Below are positions 17,494-25,298 of a stretch of 64,000 bases of DNA, one piece after another (the first letter of the stretch is position 1; each line of letters begins with the position of its first letter). The notes beneath the pieces were generated by a model. It was not told where the DNA came from. It worked only from the letters and a program-made list of their open reading frames with translations, and ran no database searches. The stretch is from the NCBI RefSeq assembly GCF_039503195.1, contig NZ_JBCJKP010000001.1, forward strand, positions 10,416,001 to 10,480,000, read 5' to 3'. A program made the translations under genes and the position numbers. This DNA comes from Streptomyces mirabilis. Its GTDB lineage: Bacteria > Actinomycetota > Actinomycetes > Streptomycetales > Streptomycetaceae.

Positions 17494-17883
17494 ATGAGCA
17501 TTTTCCGACGAGGTCGGGGCGGCCCGGGCCGCGTGACCGTGCAGGAGGCAGCCGCACGCACCGGCCACGGCAACGCCGCCGACAGCGGAGGCGACGCCGT
17601 GCTGCTCGACGTCCGCGAACCCTACGAATGGCAGGCGGGGCACGCCCCCCGAGCCGTACACCTGTCCCTCTCGGCACTGGCCGCCGGGGCCGGGCTGCCC
17701 GCTGAGGCGCAGGTACGGCCCCTGGTCTTGATCTGCCGCTCGGGCAACCGCTCCCTGCAGGCGGCCGAACTGCTGGCCGCCTGGGGTGCGGAGGCCGTGG
17801 ACGTGATCGGCGGCATGCGGGACTGGGCCGAGGCGGGGCTGCCGGTGGTGGACCCGCACGGCGGGAACGGCACCGTCGCGTGA
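17494..17883 (+). CDS. Single-domain rhodanese sulfurtransferase
   Basis: A 129-residue single rhodanese domain. It shows VLLDVREPYEWQAGHAPRAV (about 36-55) and the active-site loop ICRSGNRSLQAA with the catalytic cysteine at about residue 89, then the closing IGGMRDWAEAGLPV. The loop CRSGNR is compatible with sulfane-sulfur transfer (thiosulfate or persulfide donor). ATG 17494 is 70 bases after the fusion gene, and the stop overlaps the next gene as GTGA, so the three genes are probably co-transcribed. It is cytosolic, with no signal peptide. Confidence 0.9.
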   Translation: MSIFRRGRGGPGRVTVQEAAARTGHGNAADSGGDAVLLDVREPYEWQAGHAPRAVHLSLSALAAGAGLPAEAQVRPLVLICRSGNRSLQAAELLAAWGAEAVDVIGGMRDWAEAGLPVVDPHGGNGTVA

Positions 17884-18626
17884 GCACTCTCATACTCGCC
17901 CTGACCGCCGGTGCGGTCATCGGTCTTGCGCTCGGCGCGCTCGGTGGTGGCGGCAGCGTGCTGGCCGTCCCCGCCCTGATCTACCTGCTCGGTTTCACCC
18001 CGGTCGCGGCCACCACCGCGAGCCTGGTCATCGTCGCTGTCACCTCGGCCACCGCGATGTCCGCGCACGCCCGCGACGGGAACGTCCGCTGGCGGACGGG
18101 GCTGCTGTTCGCGGCGGCCGGGATCGGCCCGGCGATGCTCGGCGGCGCGCTCGCCGGACGTATCCCGGCCGCCGCGCTGACGGCGGCCTTCGCGGTGGTG
18201 GCGGGAGCGGCCGCACTCCGTATGCTGCGGACCCGTCGGCACGCGGACACCATGGTGCCGGTACGGCCGGGCCGGGCCGCGGCCGCGGGTGCCGGGCTGG
18301 GCGCGGTCACCGGCGTTCTCGGCGTCGGCGGCGGCTTCCTCGCCGTACCGGCGCTGGTGAGTGTGCTCGGCATGCGGATGCGGAACGCGGTGGGTACCAG
18401 CCTGCTGGTCATCACCGTCAACTCCCTGGCCGCGCTGGCGGCTCGCGCCGGTACGGTCGACGGACTGGACTGGGCGGTCGTCGGCCCCTTCGCCGGGGCC
18501 GCGATCCTCGGCGCCTGGGACGGGAAACGGCTGGCCACGAAGGTCTCCGGGGGCACGCTGCAGCGGATCTTCGCCCTGGTGCTGCTGGCCGTGGCCGCCT
18601 TCATGCTGATCGACGCGGCGGCGTGA
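17880..18626 (+). CDS. TauE/SafE (TSUP) family sulfite/organosulfur exporter
   Basis: A 248-residue membrane protein with about eight hydrophobic helices arranged as two repeats; each repeat begins with the TSUP glycine-rich motif (GLALGALGGGGSVLAVPAL near residue 18 and GVLGVGGGFLAVPALVSVL near residue 143). Members export sulfite, sulfoacetate or related anions. The GTG start at 17880 overlaps the stop of the rhodanese gene by four bases, indicating translational coupling, and suggests it removes the sulfite made by persulfide oxidation. A truncated second copy lies at 25298. Confidence 0.9.
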   Translation: MSTLILALTAGAVIGLALGALGGGGSVLAVPALIYLLGFTPVAATTASLVIVAVTSATAMSAHARDGNVRWRTGLLFAAAGIGPAMLGGALAGRIPAAALTAAFAVVAGAAALRMLRTRRHADTMVPVRPGRAAAAGAGLGAVTGVLGVGGGFLAVPALVSVLGMRMRNAVGTSLLVITVNSLAALAARAGTVDGLDWAVVGPFAGAAILGAWDGKRLATKVSGGTLQRIFALVLLAVAAFMLIDAAA

Positions 18627-18656
18627 TGCGCCGAACCCCCGAGGCCCGGGCCGGCC

Positions 18657-18953
<297 letters not shown>

Positions 18954-18960
18954 TCAAGAA

Positions 18961-18976
18961 ATACCCCTAGGGGTAC
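18961..18976. promoter_or_regulatory. CstR/CsoR-type operator
   Basis: ATACCCCTAGGGGTAC is a near-perfect palindrome lying between the repressor gene and the divergent rhodanese gene, 16 bases upstream of the repressor start. It would allow autoregulation of the repressor and control of the rhodanese gene from one site. Confidence 0.88.
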
Positions 18977-19025
18977 TGTACGTCCCGGTGCGGGACGGCG
19001 TCGACGATTAAGGATCACATCTGCC

Positions 19026-19613
19026 ATGACCAGCCCCCTCACCCCCGTCAGCCTCGCCACCGACCAGGCCCGCACCCGGCTCCACGAGCTCACCGTCATC
19101 GACGTGCGCACGCCCGCCGAGTACGCCTCCGGTCATCTGCCCGGCGCCCTGAACATCCCCCTGGACCACGTCCGCCGCGCCCTGCCGGAGATACGGCACG
19201 CCGCCGAGCGCGGTGACGTCCTCGTCGTGTGCGCCTCCGGCGCGCGCTCCGAGAACGCCTGCAAGGTGCTGGCCGAACAGGGTGTCGCCACGGCCACGCT
19301 CGCCGGCGGTACCGGCGCCTGGGCCGCCGAGGGGCACGACCTGCATCGTCCCGCCGCCTGCGACACTCGGTCCGGCTGGAGCATGGAGCGGCAGGTGCGC
19401 TTCACCGCCGGGGCGGTGGTGCTCCTGGGGCTCGTCCTCGGTCTGCTTGTGCACTCCGCCTTCCAGCTCCTCGCCGCGGGCATCGCGGGCGGGCTGGTCT
19501 TCTCCGCGGTCACCGACACATGCGGCATGGCGGCCCTCCTGGGCAAGCTGCCCCACAACCGCCACCGCGCGGCCGATCTCGACGCCACGCTCGCCGCCCT
19601 GCGCAGCCGCTGA
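19026..19613 (+). CDS. Rhodanese fused to a two-helix membrane domain (YgaP-like)
   Basis: A 195-residue protein. Residues 1-110 are a rhodanese domain with TVIDVRTPAEYASGHLPGAL and active loop VCASGARSENAC (catalytic Cys about residue 69). Residues 118-175 are a DUF2892-type membrane domain: WSMERQVRFTAGAVVLLGL and two hydrophobic helices, ending TDTCGMAALLGKLPHNR. The layout matches E. coli YgaP, a membrane-bound rhodanese that moves sulfane sulfur and can bind thiocyanate or S-nitrosylate. A paralogue with the same layout is at 25295-25876. The promoter shares the CstR-type operator at 18961. Confidence 0.9.
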   Translation: MTSPLTPVSLATDQARTRLHELTVIDVRTPAEYASGHLPGALNIPLDHVRRALPEIRHAAERGDVLVVCASGARSENACKVLAEQGVATATLAGGTGAWAAEGHDLHRPAACDTRSGWSMERQVRFTAGAVVLLGLVLGLLVHSAFQLLAAGIAGGLVFSAVTDTCGMAALLGKLPHNRHRAADLDATLAALRSR

Positions 19614-19626
19614 GCGGTGGGTTCCT

Positions 19627-19654
19627 GGGCACCCGCGGACGCTGCGGGTGCCCC
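19627..19654 (+). terminator. Hairpin after the rhodanese-membrane gene
   Basis: GGGCACCCGC and its reverse complement GCGGGTGCCC flank a seven-base loop (19637-19643), starting 14 bases after the stop codon. It is a strong GC stem without a T-run, the usual form of Streptomyces terminators. Confidence 0.6.
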
Positions 19655-19734
19655 GAGCTCGCTCATGCCCGGGGAGTGTACGGATAGCCCGCGCTCACCG
19701 TACGCATCACCGGACGCCGTGATTGCTGATCGTT

Positions 19735-20081
19735 TCAGAATGAGGTTCGGAGTCGTCTCAAGCAGGTGATGCTGCAGGCGAGTTGGAGTAGGCCGAGGTG
19801 GAGGTCGGCGCGTATCTCGTAGCGGATGCGGAGTCGTCTGAACGGGTGGAGCCAGGCGGGTTGCGCTCGACGACCCAACGGGTCTTGCCGAGTCCGGAGC
19901 CGTGCGAGGTGCCGCGACGGGCGATCTTCGGGGTGATTCCGCGGGCTCGGATGAGGCGGCGGTACTTGTCGAAGTCGTAGCCGCGGTCGGCGAACAGCCG
20001 TCGCGGGCGGCCGCGTGGCCGGCCGCGCAGACCGCGGATGGGCGGGATGGCGTCCAGCAGCGGCATGAGCACGGCGGGCAT
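19735..20081 (-). pseudogene. IS5-family transposase C-terminal remnant
   Basis: The reading frame at 20081-19840 carries the end of a DDE transposase of the IS5/IS4 group: PRRLFADRGYDFDKYRRLI (catalytic Asp region), ARRGTSHGSGLGKTRWVVER (the YREK-like end region). After WVVER the frame breaks by one or two bases; in the shifted frame AWLHPFRRLRIRYEIRADLH continues and ends with LRRLRTSF at TGA 19735-19737. The N-terminal two-thirds are missing and no inverted repeats are evident. It is a dead IS fragment between two sulfur-gene blocks. Confidence 0.8.
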
Positions 20082-20131
20082 GTCGCGACGAGCCGAGCTA
20101 GGTTGGGTTCAGGGGAACCGCTTCAGGGGAC

Positions 20132-20368
20132 GTGATTGCGAAGATGGACGGGCAGGCGATCGGCTGGATGTGGGTGTGGCCGGTGCTGGTCGTGGCCGGT
20201 CTGCTGATCATCGGCTACGCCGTATTGCGGCTGGCGCGAAACGGCCGAGGATCTGCCAGCGGCGCGTCCGATTCGGGTTCGGTGGCGCGACGGATCCTCG
20301 ATGAGCGCTACGCAGGCGGGGAGATCGACGAGCAGGAGTACCAGCACCGGTGGAGGGTGCTGCGGTGA
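20132..20368 (+). CDS. Small membrane protein with SHOCT domain
   Basis: A 78-residue protein with one N-terminal transmembrane helix (WMWVWPVLVVAGLLIIGYAV) and a C-terminal SHOCT motif (ARRILDERYAGGEIDEQEYQ), the short helical motif thought to assist oligomer formation. The start may be GTG 20132 or ATG 20144. Its stop overlaps the start of the multicopper oxidase gene by four bases, so the pair is translated together, a recurrent arrangement in actinobacteria where the small protein may help anchor or mature the oxidase. Function is otherwise unknown. Confidence 0.8.
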   Translation: MIAKMDGQAIGWMWVWPVLVVAGLLIIGYAVLRLARNGRGSASGASDSGSVARRILDERYAGGEIDEQEYQHRWRVLR

Positions 20369-21828
20369 CCGGCGCGCCGATCAGCCGGCGCCGGGCCTTG
20401 GGCCTGATCGGACTGGGCACGGCCAACGTCGCCGTCGGCGCGACCAACCGGGCCACCGGTCCGGGCGCCCCGAGCAGGGGCACCTCCGGCCAGGACCTGG
20501 CCCAACCGCCGGTGCTGGCCAGTCGCGACGGGGTCCTGAATGTGTCGCTGACCGCCGCCCCCGGAGTGCGCCTGGCCGGGCGGGACACCCTGGCATGGGG
20601 GTACAACGGCACCTGCCCGGGGCCAACCCTGCGGGTACGACCTGGGGACCTGCTGCGGGTGCGACTGGTCAACCACATCGACCAGCCGACCAACCTGCAC
20701 ACCCACGGCCTGCACGTGTCTCCGCGCGGCAACGGCGACAACCCGTTCGTCACCGTCGACCCCGACGGCAGCTTCGACTACGCGCACCGTATCCCGGCCG
20801 ACCACCCGCCCGGCACGTACTGGTACCACCCGCATCACCACGGCACCGTCGCCGACCAGATCTTCGCCGGCCTGGCCGGGGCGCTGCTGGTCGACGGCGG
20901 TCCGGACCCGGATCTGCCGGTGACCGACGACCTGGCCCTGCTGGTCACCGACACCACCCTCGACGGGGCCGGCCGGGTCGCCGCGCCGAACATGATGGCC
21001 AGGACGATGGGCCGCGAAGGCGACCTGGTGCTGGTCAACGGCCAGCACCAACCCGTCATCACCGCCGCACCCGGCGATGCGCAGCGGTGGCGGGTCATCA
21101 ACGGCTGTGTCTCCCGGGTGCTCGCGCTGCGGCTGGAGGGCCACCGGCTGACCCAGCTCGCCCTGGATGGGGCGTTCCTGCCGACCCCCGCCGAGCGGGA
21201 CCAGGTGGTGCTGGCCCCGGGCAACCGGACCGACCTGCTGGTGCGCCCCGTCCGCGACGGCCGGTACACGCTGGTTGCCGACCCGTACGACCGGGGCAGT
21301 ATCGGCATGATGGGCGGCGGCCCGCCCACCTCCGGTCCGGTCACCCTGGCCACCCTGGAAGCCTCCGGACCGGCCGCGACACCGCCGCCGCTGCCAGTCA
21401 CCCTGCCGGCCCCGCCCGCCCCGCAAGGCCGGGTGGCCGGTCAGCGTCGGCTCACCTTCGCCATGAACATGGGCATGGGCATGATGGGCGGCACAGGCAC
21501 GGGGATGTTCACCATCGACGGGCGCACCTTCGACCCGGACCGCGACGACCAGACCGTCCCGCTCGACACCGTCGAGGAGTGGACCGTGGTCAACACCAGT
21601 CCCATGGATCATCCGTTCCATCTGCACGTCTGGCCGTTTCAGGTGCTGGCAACCAGCACCGGCGCACCCCCGACCGGGCTGCGCCAGGATGTTGTGCTCG
21701 TGCCCGCGCGGGGCTGGGTGCGGCTGCGTATCCCGTTCACCGATTACCCCGGCCGCAGCGTCTACCACTGCCACGTTCTCGACCACGAGGACCTCGGCAT
21801 GATGGCCACCATCAACGTCCACCGCTGA
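20365..21828 (+). CDS. Three-domain multicopper oxidase, exported
   Basis: A 487-residue oxidase with a twin-arginine-like export signal (ISRRRALGLIGLG). All four copper-binding motifs are visible: HTHG (LHTHGLHV), HxH (YWYHPHHHG), HPFHLHV and YHCHVLDHEDLGMM, giving one type 1 and a type 2/3 trinuclear centre. A methionine-rich loop (FAMNMGMGMMGGTGTGM, about residues 370-386) resembles the Met-rich segments of CueO-type cuprous oxidases, suggesting Cu(I) oxidation. GTG 20365 was chosen for its GGAGGG seven bases upstream and the four-base overlap with the SHOCT gene. No CstR-type operator is seen upstream of this pair. Confidence 0.92.
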   Translation: MTGAPISRRRALGLIGLGTANVAVGATNRATGPGAPSRGTSGQDLAQPPVLASRDGVLNVSLTAAPGVRLAGRDTLAWGYNGTCPGPTLRVRPGDLLRVRLVNHIDQPTNLHTHGLHVSPRGNGDNPFVTVDPDGSFDYAHRIPADHPPGTYWYHPHHHGTVADQIFAGLAGALLVDGGPDPDLPVTDDLALLVTDTTLDGAGRVAAPNMMARTMGREGDLVLVNGQHQPVITAAPGDAQRWRVINGCVSRVLALRLEGHRLTQLALDGAFLPTPAERDQVVLAPGNRTDLLVRPVRDGRYTLVADPYDRGSIGMMGGGPPTSGPVTLATLEASGPAATPPPLPVTLPAPPAPQGRVAGQRRLTFAMNMGMGMMGGTGTGMFTIDGRTFDPDRDDQTVPLDTVEEWTVVNTSPMDHPFHLHVWPFQVLATSTGAPPTGLRQDVVLVPARGWVRLRIPFTDYPGRSVYHCHVLDHEDLGMMATINVHR

Positions 21829-22061
21829 CGGGCTGCCCATGCCGGGCATCCGGCGACACCAGGTTCGGCCGCGACCAAAGCGGTGGACTCGGCGGCCACG
21901 GCCCAGAAGGCATAACTTCGACGTCCTGTACCACCGGCGCAAGATCCGCCACCATCATGGCGATCCGCTTCGGGCCGTACGGGCCGTCCAGCACCTCGTC
22001 GTCCCCGATCAGGCCCCTGGGGCGCTCCCCAGTGCCGACGCGGCGGGCACCAAGGACGTGC

Positions 22062-22514
22062 TCATGGCTCCAGTTCGATCTCGATCTCGGGCGGCTCGTG
22101 GAGGGTGTTGTGCACCGTGCAGTGCGAGGCCACCGCCAGCAGGGCGGCCCGGCGCTGCTCGGGGAGCTCCGGCGGCGGCACGACCACGACGCGCAGGGAG
22201 GCGACCCGGGCGGGGCGGTCGGTGGCCATCGTGAACTCCGTACGGACCCGCAGGCCGGTGCGGGGCAGGCCGTGCCGGTGGAGGTAGCTGCCCGCGTAGA
22301 AGGCGATACAGGTGGCCAGGGAGGCGGCGAACAGCTCGGTGGGGGTGGGCGCGGTGTCCGTGCCGCCTGCCTCGGTGGGCTGGTCGACCTGGATGCGGTG
22401 GCCGCGGATGTTCACGGTGTAGGCGTCGTGATCGACGTGGGTGACCTCGAAACTGTGCGCGTCCGTGGACTGCGGCCGGTTCGCGCTCGGGGTCTGCTGC
22501 GTGCTGGCGGTCAT
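22062..22514 (-). CDS. OsmC/Ohr-family protein
   Basis: A 150-residue OsmC-family protein. It contains the family segments GTDTAPTPTELFAASLATCIAFYAG (first redox cysteine near residue 68) and the C-terminal LLAVASHCTVHNTLHEPPEI (second cysteine near residue 131). Such proteins reduce organic hydroperoxides or persulfides through the two-cysteine site. The gene is divergent from a sulfide:quinone oxidoreductase-like gene, with two CstR-type palindromes between them, which favours a persulfide role here. ATG 22514 follows a GAGAAGGG site. Confidence 0.88.
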   Translation of the reverse strand: MTASTQQTPSANRPQSTDAHSFEVTHVDHDAYTVNIRGHRIQVDQPTEAGGTDTAPTPTELFAASLATCIAFYAGSYLHRHGLPRTGLRVRTEFTMATDRPARVASLRVVVVPPPELPEQRRAALLAVASHCTVHNTLHEPPEIEIELEP

Positions 22515-22648
22515 GGCCGGGCCCTTCTCGCTGGTCGCTGGTGCCGACTGCTGCCTGATTCCAGTCGACCGCGGACGGCGCGGCGGATCGAGAGGCCGAC
22601 TGGGTGCGACAGGGGCCGTTCGGCCCTCGTGCAAGCTGCCGTGGCGAT

Positions 22649-22740
22649 ATACCCTGCTGGGTATTTTGTCTGCGGGTTTGCGGCGGGCAAGTCGGCTGTG
22701 GCGAACAAGGGGCTGAGCGAAGGCATACCCCGGTGGGTAC
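22649..22740. promoter_or_regulatory. Two CstR/CsoR-type operators between osmC-like and SQR-like genes
   Basis: ATACCCTGCTGGGTAT (22649-22664) and ATACCCCGGTGGGTAC (22725-22740) lie in the divergent intergenic region. Both keep the ATACCC/GGGTA arms but have a looser centre than the other sites in the island. The second is 58 bases upstream of the flavoprotein start and could overlap its core promoter. Confidence 0.78.
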
Positions 22741-22797
22741 TCGGGTGGGGACCAGTGGCCCATGTCTCGCTCTCGTCTTCCGCATGACAGTGGGGAC

Positions 22798-24039
22798 ATG
22801 GGCACACACATGGTGATTCTCGGAAGCGGAACCGCCGGCACCATGACGGCCAACCGCCTGCAGCGCACGTACGACGAGCGAGATTTCCGGATCACGGTCG
22901 TCGACCAGGACGACGACCACGTCTATCAGCCCGGTCTGCTGTTCGTCCCTTTCGGGCTGGCCCAGCCCCACCACCTCGTCCGCTCCCGCCCGCAGCAGCT
23001 GAACACCGTCGTCGACTACAAGCAGGCACGGATCGAGCGAGTCGACCTGAACGGGCGGACGGTGTACCTCGGCGGTGGCATCCGGGTGTCCTACGACGTC
23101 CTTGTGGTCGCCACCGGCGCCCGGCTGTTGCCGGAGGAGACCGAGGGACTGACCGGTCCCGGCTGGGGCGAGAACGTCTTCACCTTCTACGACCTGCCCG
23201 GCGCCGTCGGTCTGCGCCATGCGCTGGAGCGCTTCGACGGCGGCCGCGTGGTGGTCGACGTGGCGGACCTGCCGCTCAAGTGCCCTGTGGCACCCCTGGA
23301 GTTCGCCTTCCTCGCCGACTGGTACTTCCAGCAGCGCGGCATCCGCGACAAGGTCCAACTGGCCTACGCCACCCCGCTGGACGCCGCCTTCACCAAGCCG
23401 GTCGCGGCGAAGGCGCTCGGCGGGCTGCTGGCGGACAAGGGCATCGAACTGGTCACCGAGTTCACCCTCGGCGAGGTCGACGGCCCGGGCGGTCGGCTGG
23501 CCTCGTACGACGAACGGGAGGTGCCGTTCGACCTGGCGGTCGTCGTCCCGCTGCACGGTGGCGCGGAGTACGTCGGACGCTCCGAGGGCCTCGGGGACGA
23601 GCTGGACTTCGTGCCCGTCGACCCGCATACCCTCCAACACCCCGAACATCCTGAGGTGTTCGCCATCGGGGACGCGTCCGGCCTGCCCGCCTCAAAGGCC
23701 GGGTCGGTGGCCCACTTCGAGGGCGAGGTTCTGGTGCACAACATTGGCCGCTTCCTCGCCGGGCAGCCCCTGGACGCCTCCTTCGACGGGCACGCCAACT
23801 GCTTCGTCGAGACCGGCTTCCACAAGGCCCTGCTCATTGACTTCAACTACGACACCGAACCGCTGCCCGGCCACTTCCCTGGCCCCCTCGGCCTGCCGCT
23901 GCTGAAGGAGTCGCACGCCAACCACCTCGGCAAGCTCGCTTTTGAGTGGCTGTACTGGCACAGCCTCCTGCCTGGCCGGGAGCTGCCCGGCATCGGCTCG
24001 GCCATGCCCGAGCGCGGCAAGCGCCGCGCCCACGCCTGA
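22798..24039 (+). CDS. Sulfide:quinone oxidoreductase-like flavoprotein
   Basis: A 413-residue NAD(P)/FAD-type flavoprotein of the SQR group. The N-terminal FAD dinucleotide motif is VILGSGTAGTMTANRL; DVLVVATGARL and EVFAIGDASGLPASKAG are the second and third FAD motifs, and LPLKCPVAPLEFAFL contains the cysteine (about residue 163) equivalent to a redox cysteine of SQR. The C-terminus lacks a transmembrane helix but has the amphipathic LLKESHANHLGKLAFEWLYW stretch that attaches SQRs to the membrane face. Expected reaction: sulfide to sulfane sulfur, electrons to quinone. ATG 22798 was chosen (GGGGA upstream). TusE- and DsrE-like genes follow directly. Confidence 0.87.
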   Translation: MGTHMVILGSGTAGTMTANRLQRTYDERDFRITVVDQDDDHVYQPGLLFVPFGLAQPHHLVRSRPQQLNTVVDYKQARIERVDLNGRTVYLGGGIRVSYDVLVVATGARLLPEETEGLTGPGWGENVFTFYDLPGAVGLRHALERFDGGRVVVDVADLPLKCPVAPLEFAFLADWYFQQRGIRDKVQLAYATPLDAAFTKPVAAKALGGLLADKGIELVTEFTLGEVDGPGGRLASYDEREVPFDLAVVVPLHGGAEYVGRSEGLGDELDFVPVDPHTLQHPEHPEVFAIGDASGLPASKAGSVAHFEGEVLVHNIGRFLAGQPLDASFDGHANCFVETGFHKALLIDFNYDTEPLPGHFPGPLGLPLLKESHANHLGKLAFEWLYWHSLLPGRELPGIGSAMPERGKRRAHA

Positions 24040-24056
24040 ACCAAAGGAGCACCGAC

Positions 24057-24374
24057 ATGCCCACCGCCACCTATGACGGCACTCCCGTCCCGGTCGACGA
24101 CGAAGGCTTCTTCACCGACCCCGGCCGCTGGACCGAGCCGATGGCTGAACAGATCGCCAAGGAACTCGGCATCGACACATTGACCGACCGGCACTGGACG
24201 GTCATCCGCTTCATGCGCATCCAGTATGTAGAGAAGGGCACCGGGCCGACGGTTCGCGTCCTCGGCAAGACCTCCGGCGTCAGCGTCAAGGAGCTCTACC
24301 AGCTCTTCCCGAAGGGGCCGGCGAAGACTGCGGCGAAGATCGCCGGCATCCCCAAGCCCCGCGGCTGCATCTGA
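24057..24374 (+). CDS. TusE/DsrC-family sulfur-carrier protein
   Basis: A 105-residue DsrC/TusE-family protein: WTEPMAEQIAKELGID, RHWTVIRFMRIQYVEKG and the C-terminal arm KIAGIPKPRGCI, with the penultimate conserved cysteine. The second C-terminal cysteine of true dissimilatory DsrC, about ten residues earlier, is absent, so this is a TusE-like single-cysteine carrier. It probably receives persulfide sulfur from the SQR-like and DsrE-like neighbours. ATG 24057 follows AAAGGAGC, 17 bases after the flavoprotein gene. Confidence 0.88.
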   Translation: MPTATYDGTPVPVDDEGFFTDPGRWTEPMAEQIAKELGIDTLTDRHWTVIRFMRIQYVEKGTGPTVRVLGKTSGVSVKELYQLFPKGPAKTAAKIAGIPKPRGCI

Positions 24375-24391
24375 GAAGGAGACGGTCCGCC

Positions 24392-24865
24392 ATGGCTGAC
24401 ACCGCCACGATCGAGAAGATCTCGATCATTGTCTCCAAGGGATCCCTGGAGGGGATCTACCCGGCCCTGATCATGGCCAACGGCGCCCGCGCGGAGGGCA
24501 TCGAGGCCGACCTGTTCTTCACCTTCTTTGGCCTCGACGCCATCACGAAGAAGCGCTGGGAGCACATCAAGCTCGCCACCGTGGGCAATCCGGGCCTGCA
24601 CTTGCCGACCCTGCTCGGCGGCATGCCCGGCGTGCCGGACCTGATCACCCGGTACATGGAACGCAAGATGGACAGGCTCGACATCCCGCCGATCCCCGAG
24701 TTCCTCGAGATGATCGCCGACACCGGCGCGGGCATCTACGCCTGCAAGGCGTCGGTCGACCTGTTCGAACTCGACAAGGACGACCTCGTCGACCAGGTCC
24801 AGGACATCATCACGGTCGGCGAGTTCTACGAACACGCGGCCGGCGGCCAGATCATCTACACCTGA
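24392..24865 (+). CDS. DsrE/DsrF-like (DsrE2-type) sulfurtransferase
   Basis: A 157-residue DsrE-type protein: SIIVSKGSLEGIYPALIMAN, the strand ADLFFTFFGLDAI, and GAGIYACKASVDLFELDKDD with the conserved catalytic cysteine (about residue 117). This is the DsrE2 form found in Hdr- or SQR-linked sulfane-sulfur trafficking. It is 17 bases downstream of the TusE-like gene with AGAAGGAG before the ATG, so flavoprotein, carrier and transferase form one operon that could pass sulfur from sulfide oxidation to acceptors. Confidence 0.88.
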   Translation: MADTATIEKISIIVSKGSLEGIYPALIMANGARAEGIEADLFFTFFGLDAITKKRWEHIKLATVGNPGLHLPTLLGGMPGVPDLITRYMERKMDRLDIPPIPEFLEMIADTGAGIYACKASVDLFELDKDDLVDQVQDIITVGEFYEHAAGGQIIYT

Positions 24866-24866
24866 G

Positions 24867-25277
24867 ATGACCGGTTCCGAGCGCGGTCTGCCGGACGGAG
24901 TGCGGCGGGTGCCGACGGTGGTCGCCCATCCCGACGACGAGTCGTTCGGGCTGGGCGGCCTGCTGACCCCGCTGTCCGACGGCGGCGTGCCCACGACGGT
25001 GCTCTGCTTCACCCATGGTGAAGCGTCCACCCTGCACGGCAGGCCCGGCGACCTGCACACCGTCCGCGCGGGCGAACTCGCCTGCGCCGCATGGGAACTG
25101 GGCGTCCATCGCGTGGAACTGGCCGGTCACCCGGACGGTGCTCTCGTCGACATCGCGTTGCCCAGGCTTGCTGCGGAGGTGGCCCGCCTGGTCGGCGAGC
25201 AGCGTCCCAGTCACCTGCTCGTGTTCGAACCCGCCCCCGCCCAGGACGCCCAGGCCGGCCCCGATCGGCAGGGATGA
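24867..25277 (+). pseudogene. PIG-L/LmbE deacetylase, C-terminally truncated
   Basis: The first 120 residues are the N-terminal half of a PIG-L-type metal deacetylase: VVAHPDDESFGLGGLL is the zinc-binding motif, VPTTVLCFTHGEAS and ELACAAWELGVHRVELAGHPDG follow as in mycothiol-type deacetylases. After SHLLVFEPA the sequence leaves the family, before the HPDH-type second metal motif, and ends at 25277. The last 40 bases are in fact the beginning of an unrelated exporter gene on the other strand. The gene begins two bases after the DsrE stop. Catalytic residues are missing, so it should be inactive. Confidence 0.75.
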
Positions 25278-25298
25278 GGCGACGACCAGGGCGATCAC
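25235..25298 (-). pseudogene. TauE/SafE exporter, only the first ~20 codons left
   Basis: On the minus strand the GTG at 25298 starts VIALVVASSLPIGAGLGVLG, the first helix and glycine-rich motif of a TSUP exporter. The GTG overlaps the stop of the upstream rhodanese gene as GTGA, the same arrangement as the intact pair at 17880. After the glycine motif the frame enters the truncated deacetylase, so the rest of the exporter is deleted. Confidence 0.65.

Noticed and set aside
21829..22061. Short minus-strand frame with VLDGPYGPKRIAMMVADLAP
   Set aside because: It reads like protein, but is under 60 residues, lacks a start context and matches no family I know; it may be another relic.
20301..22787. 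Long plus-strand frame overlapping the multicopper oxidase
   Set aside because: It is out of frame with the copper motifs and has Arg/Pro-rich composition typical of a shadow frame.
24867..25277. Functional mycothiol deacetylase
   Set aside because: The second metal-binding half is missing and the end is antisense of an exporter start.
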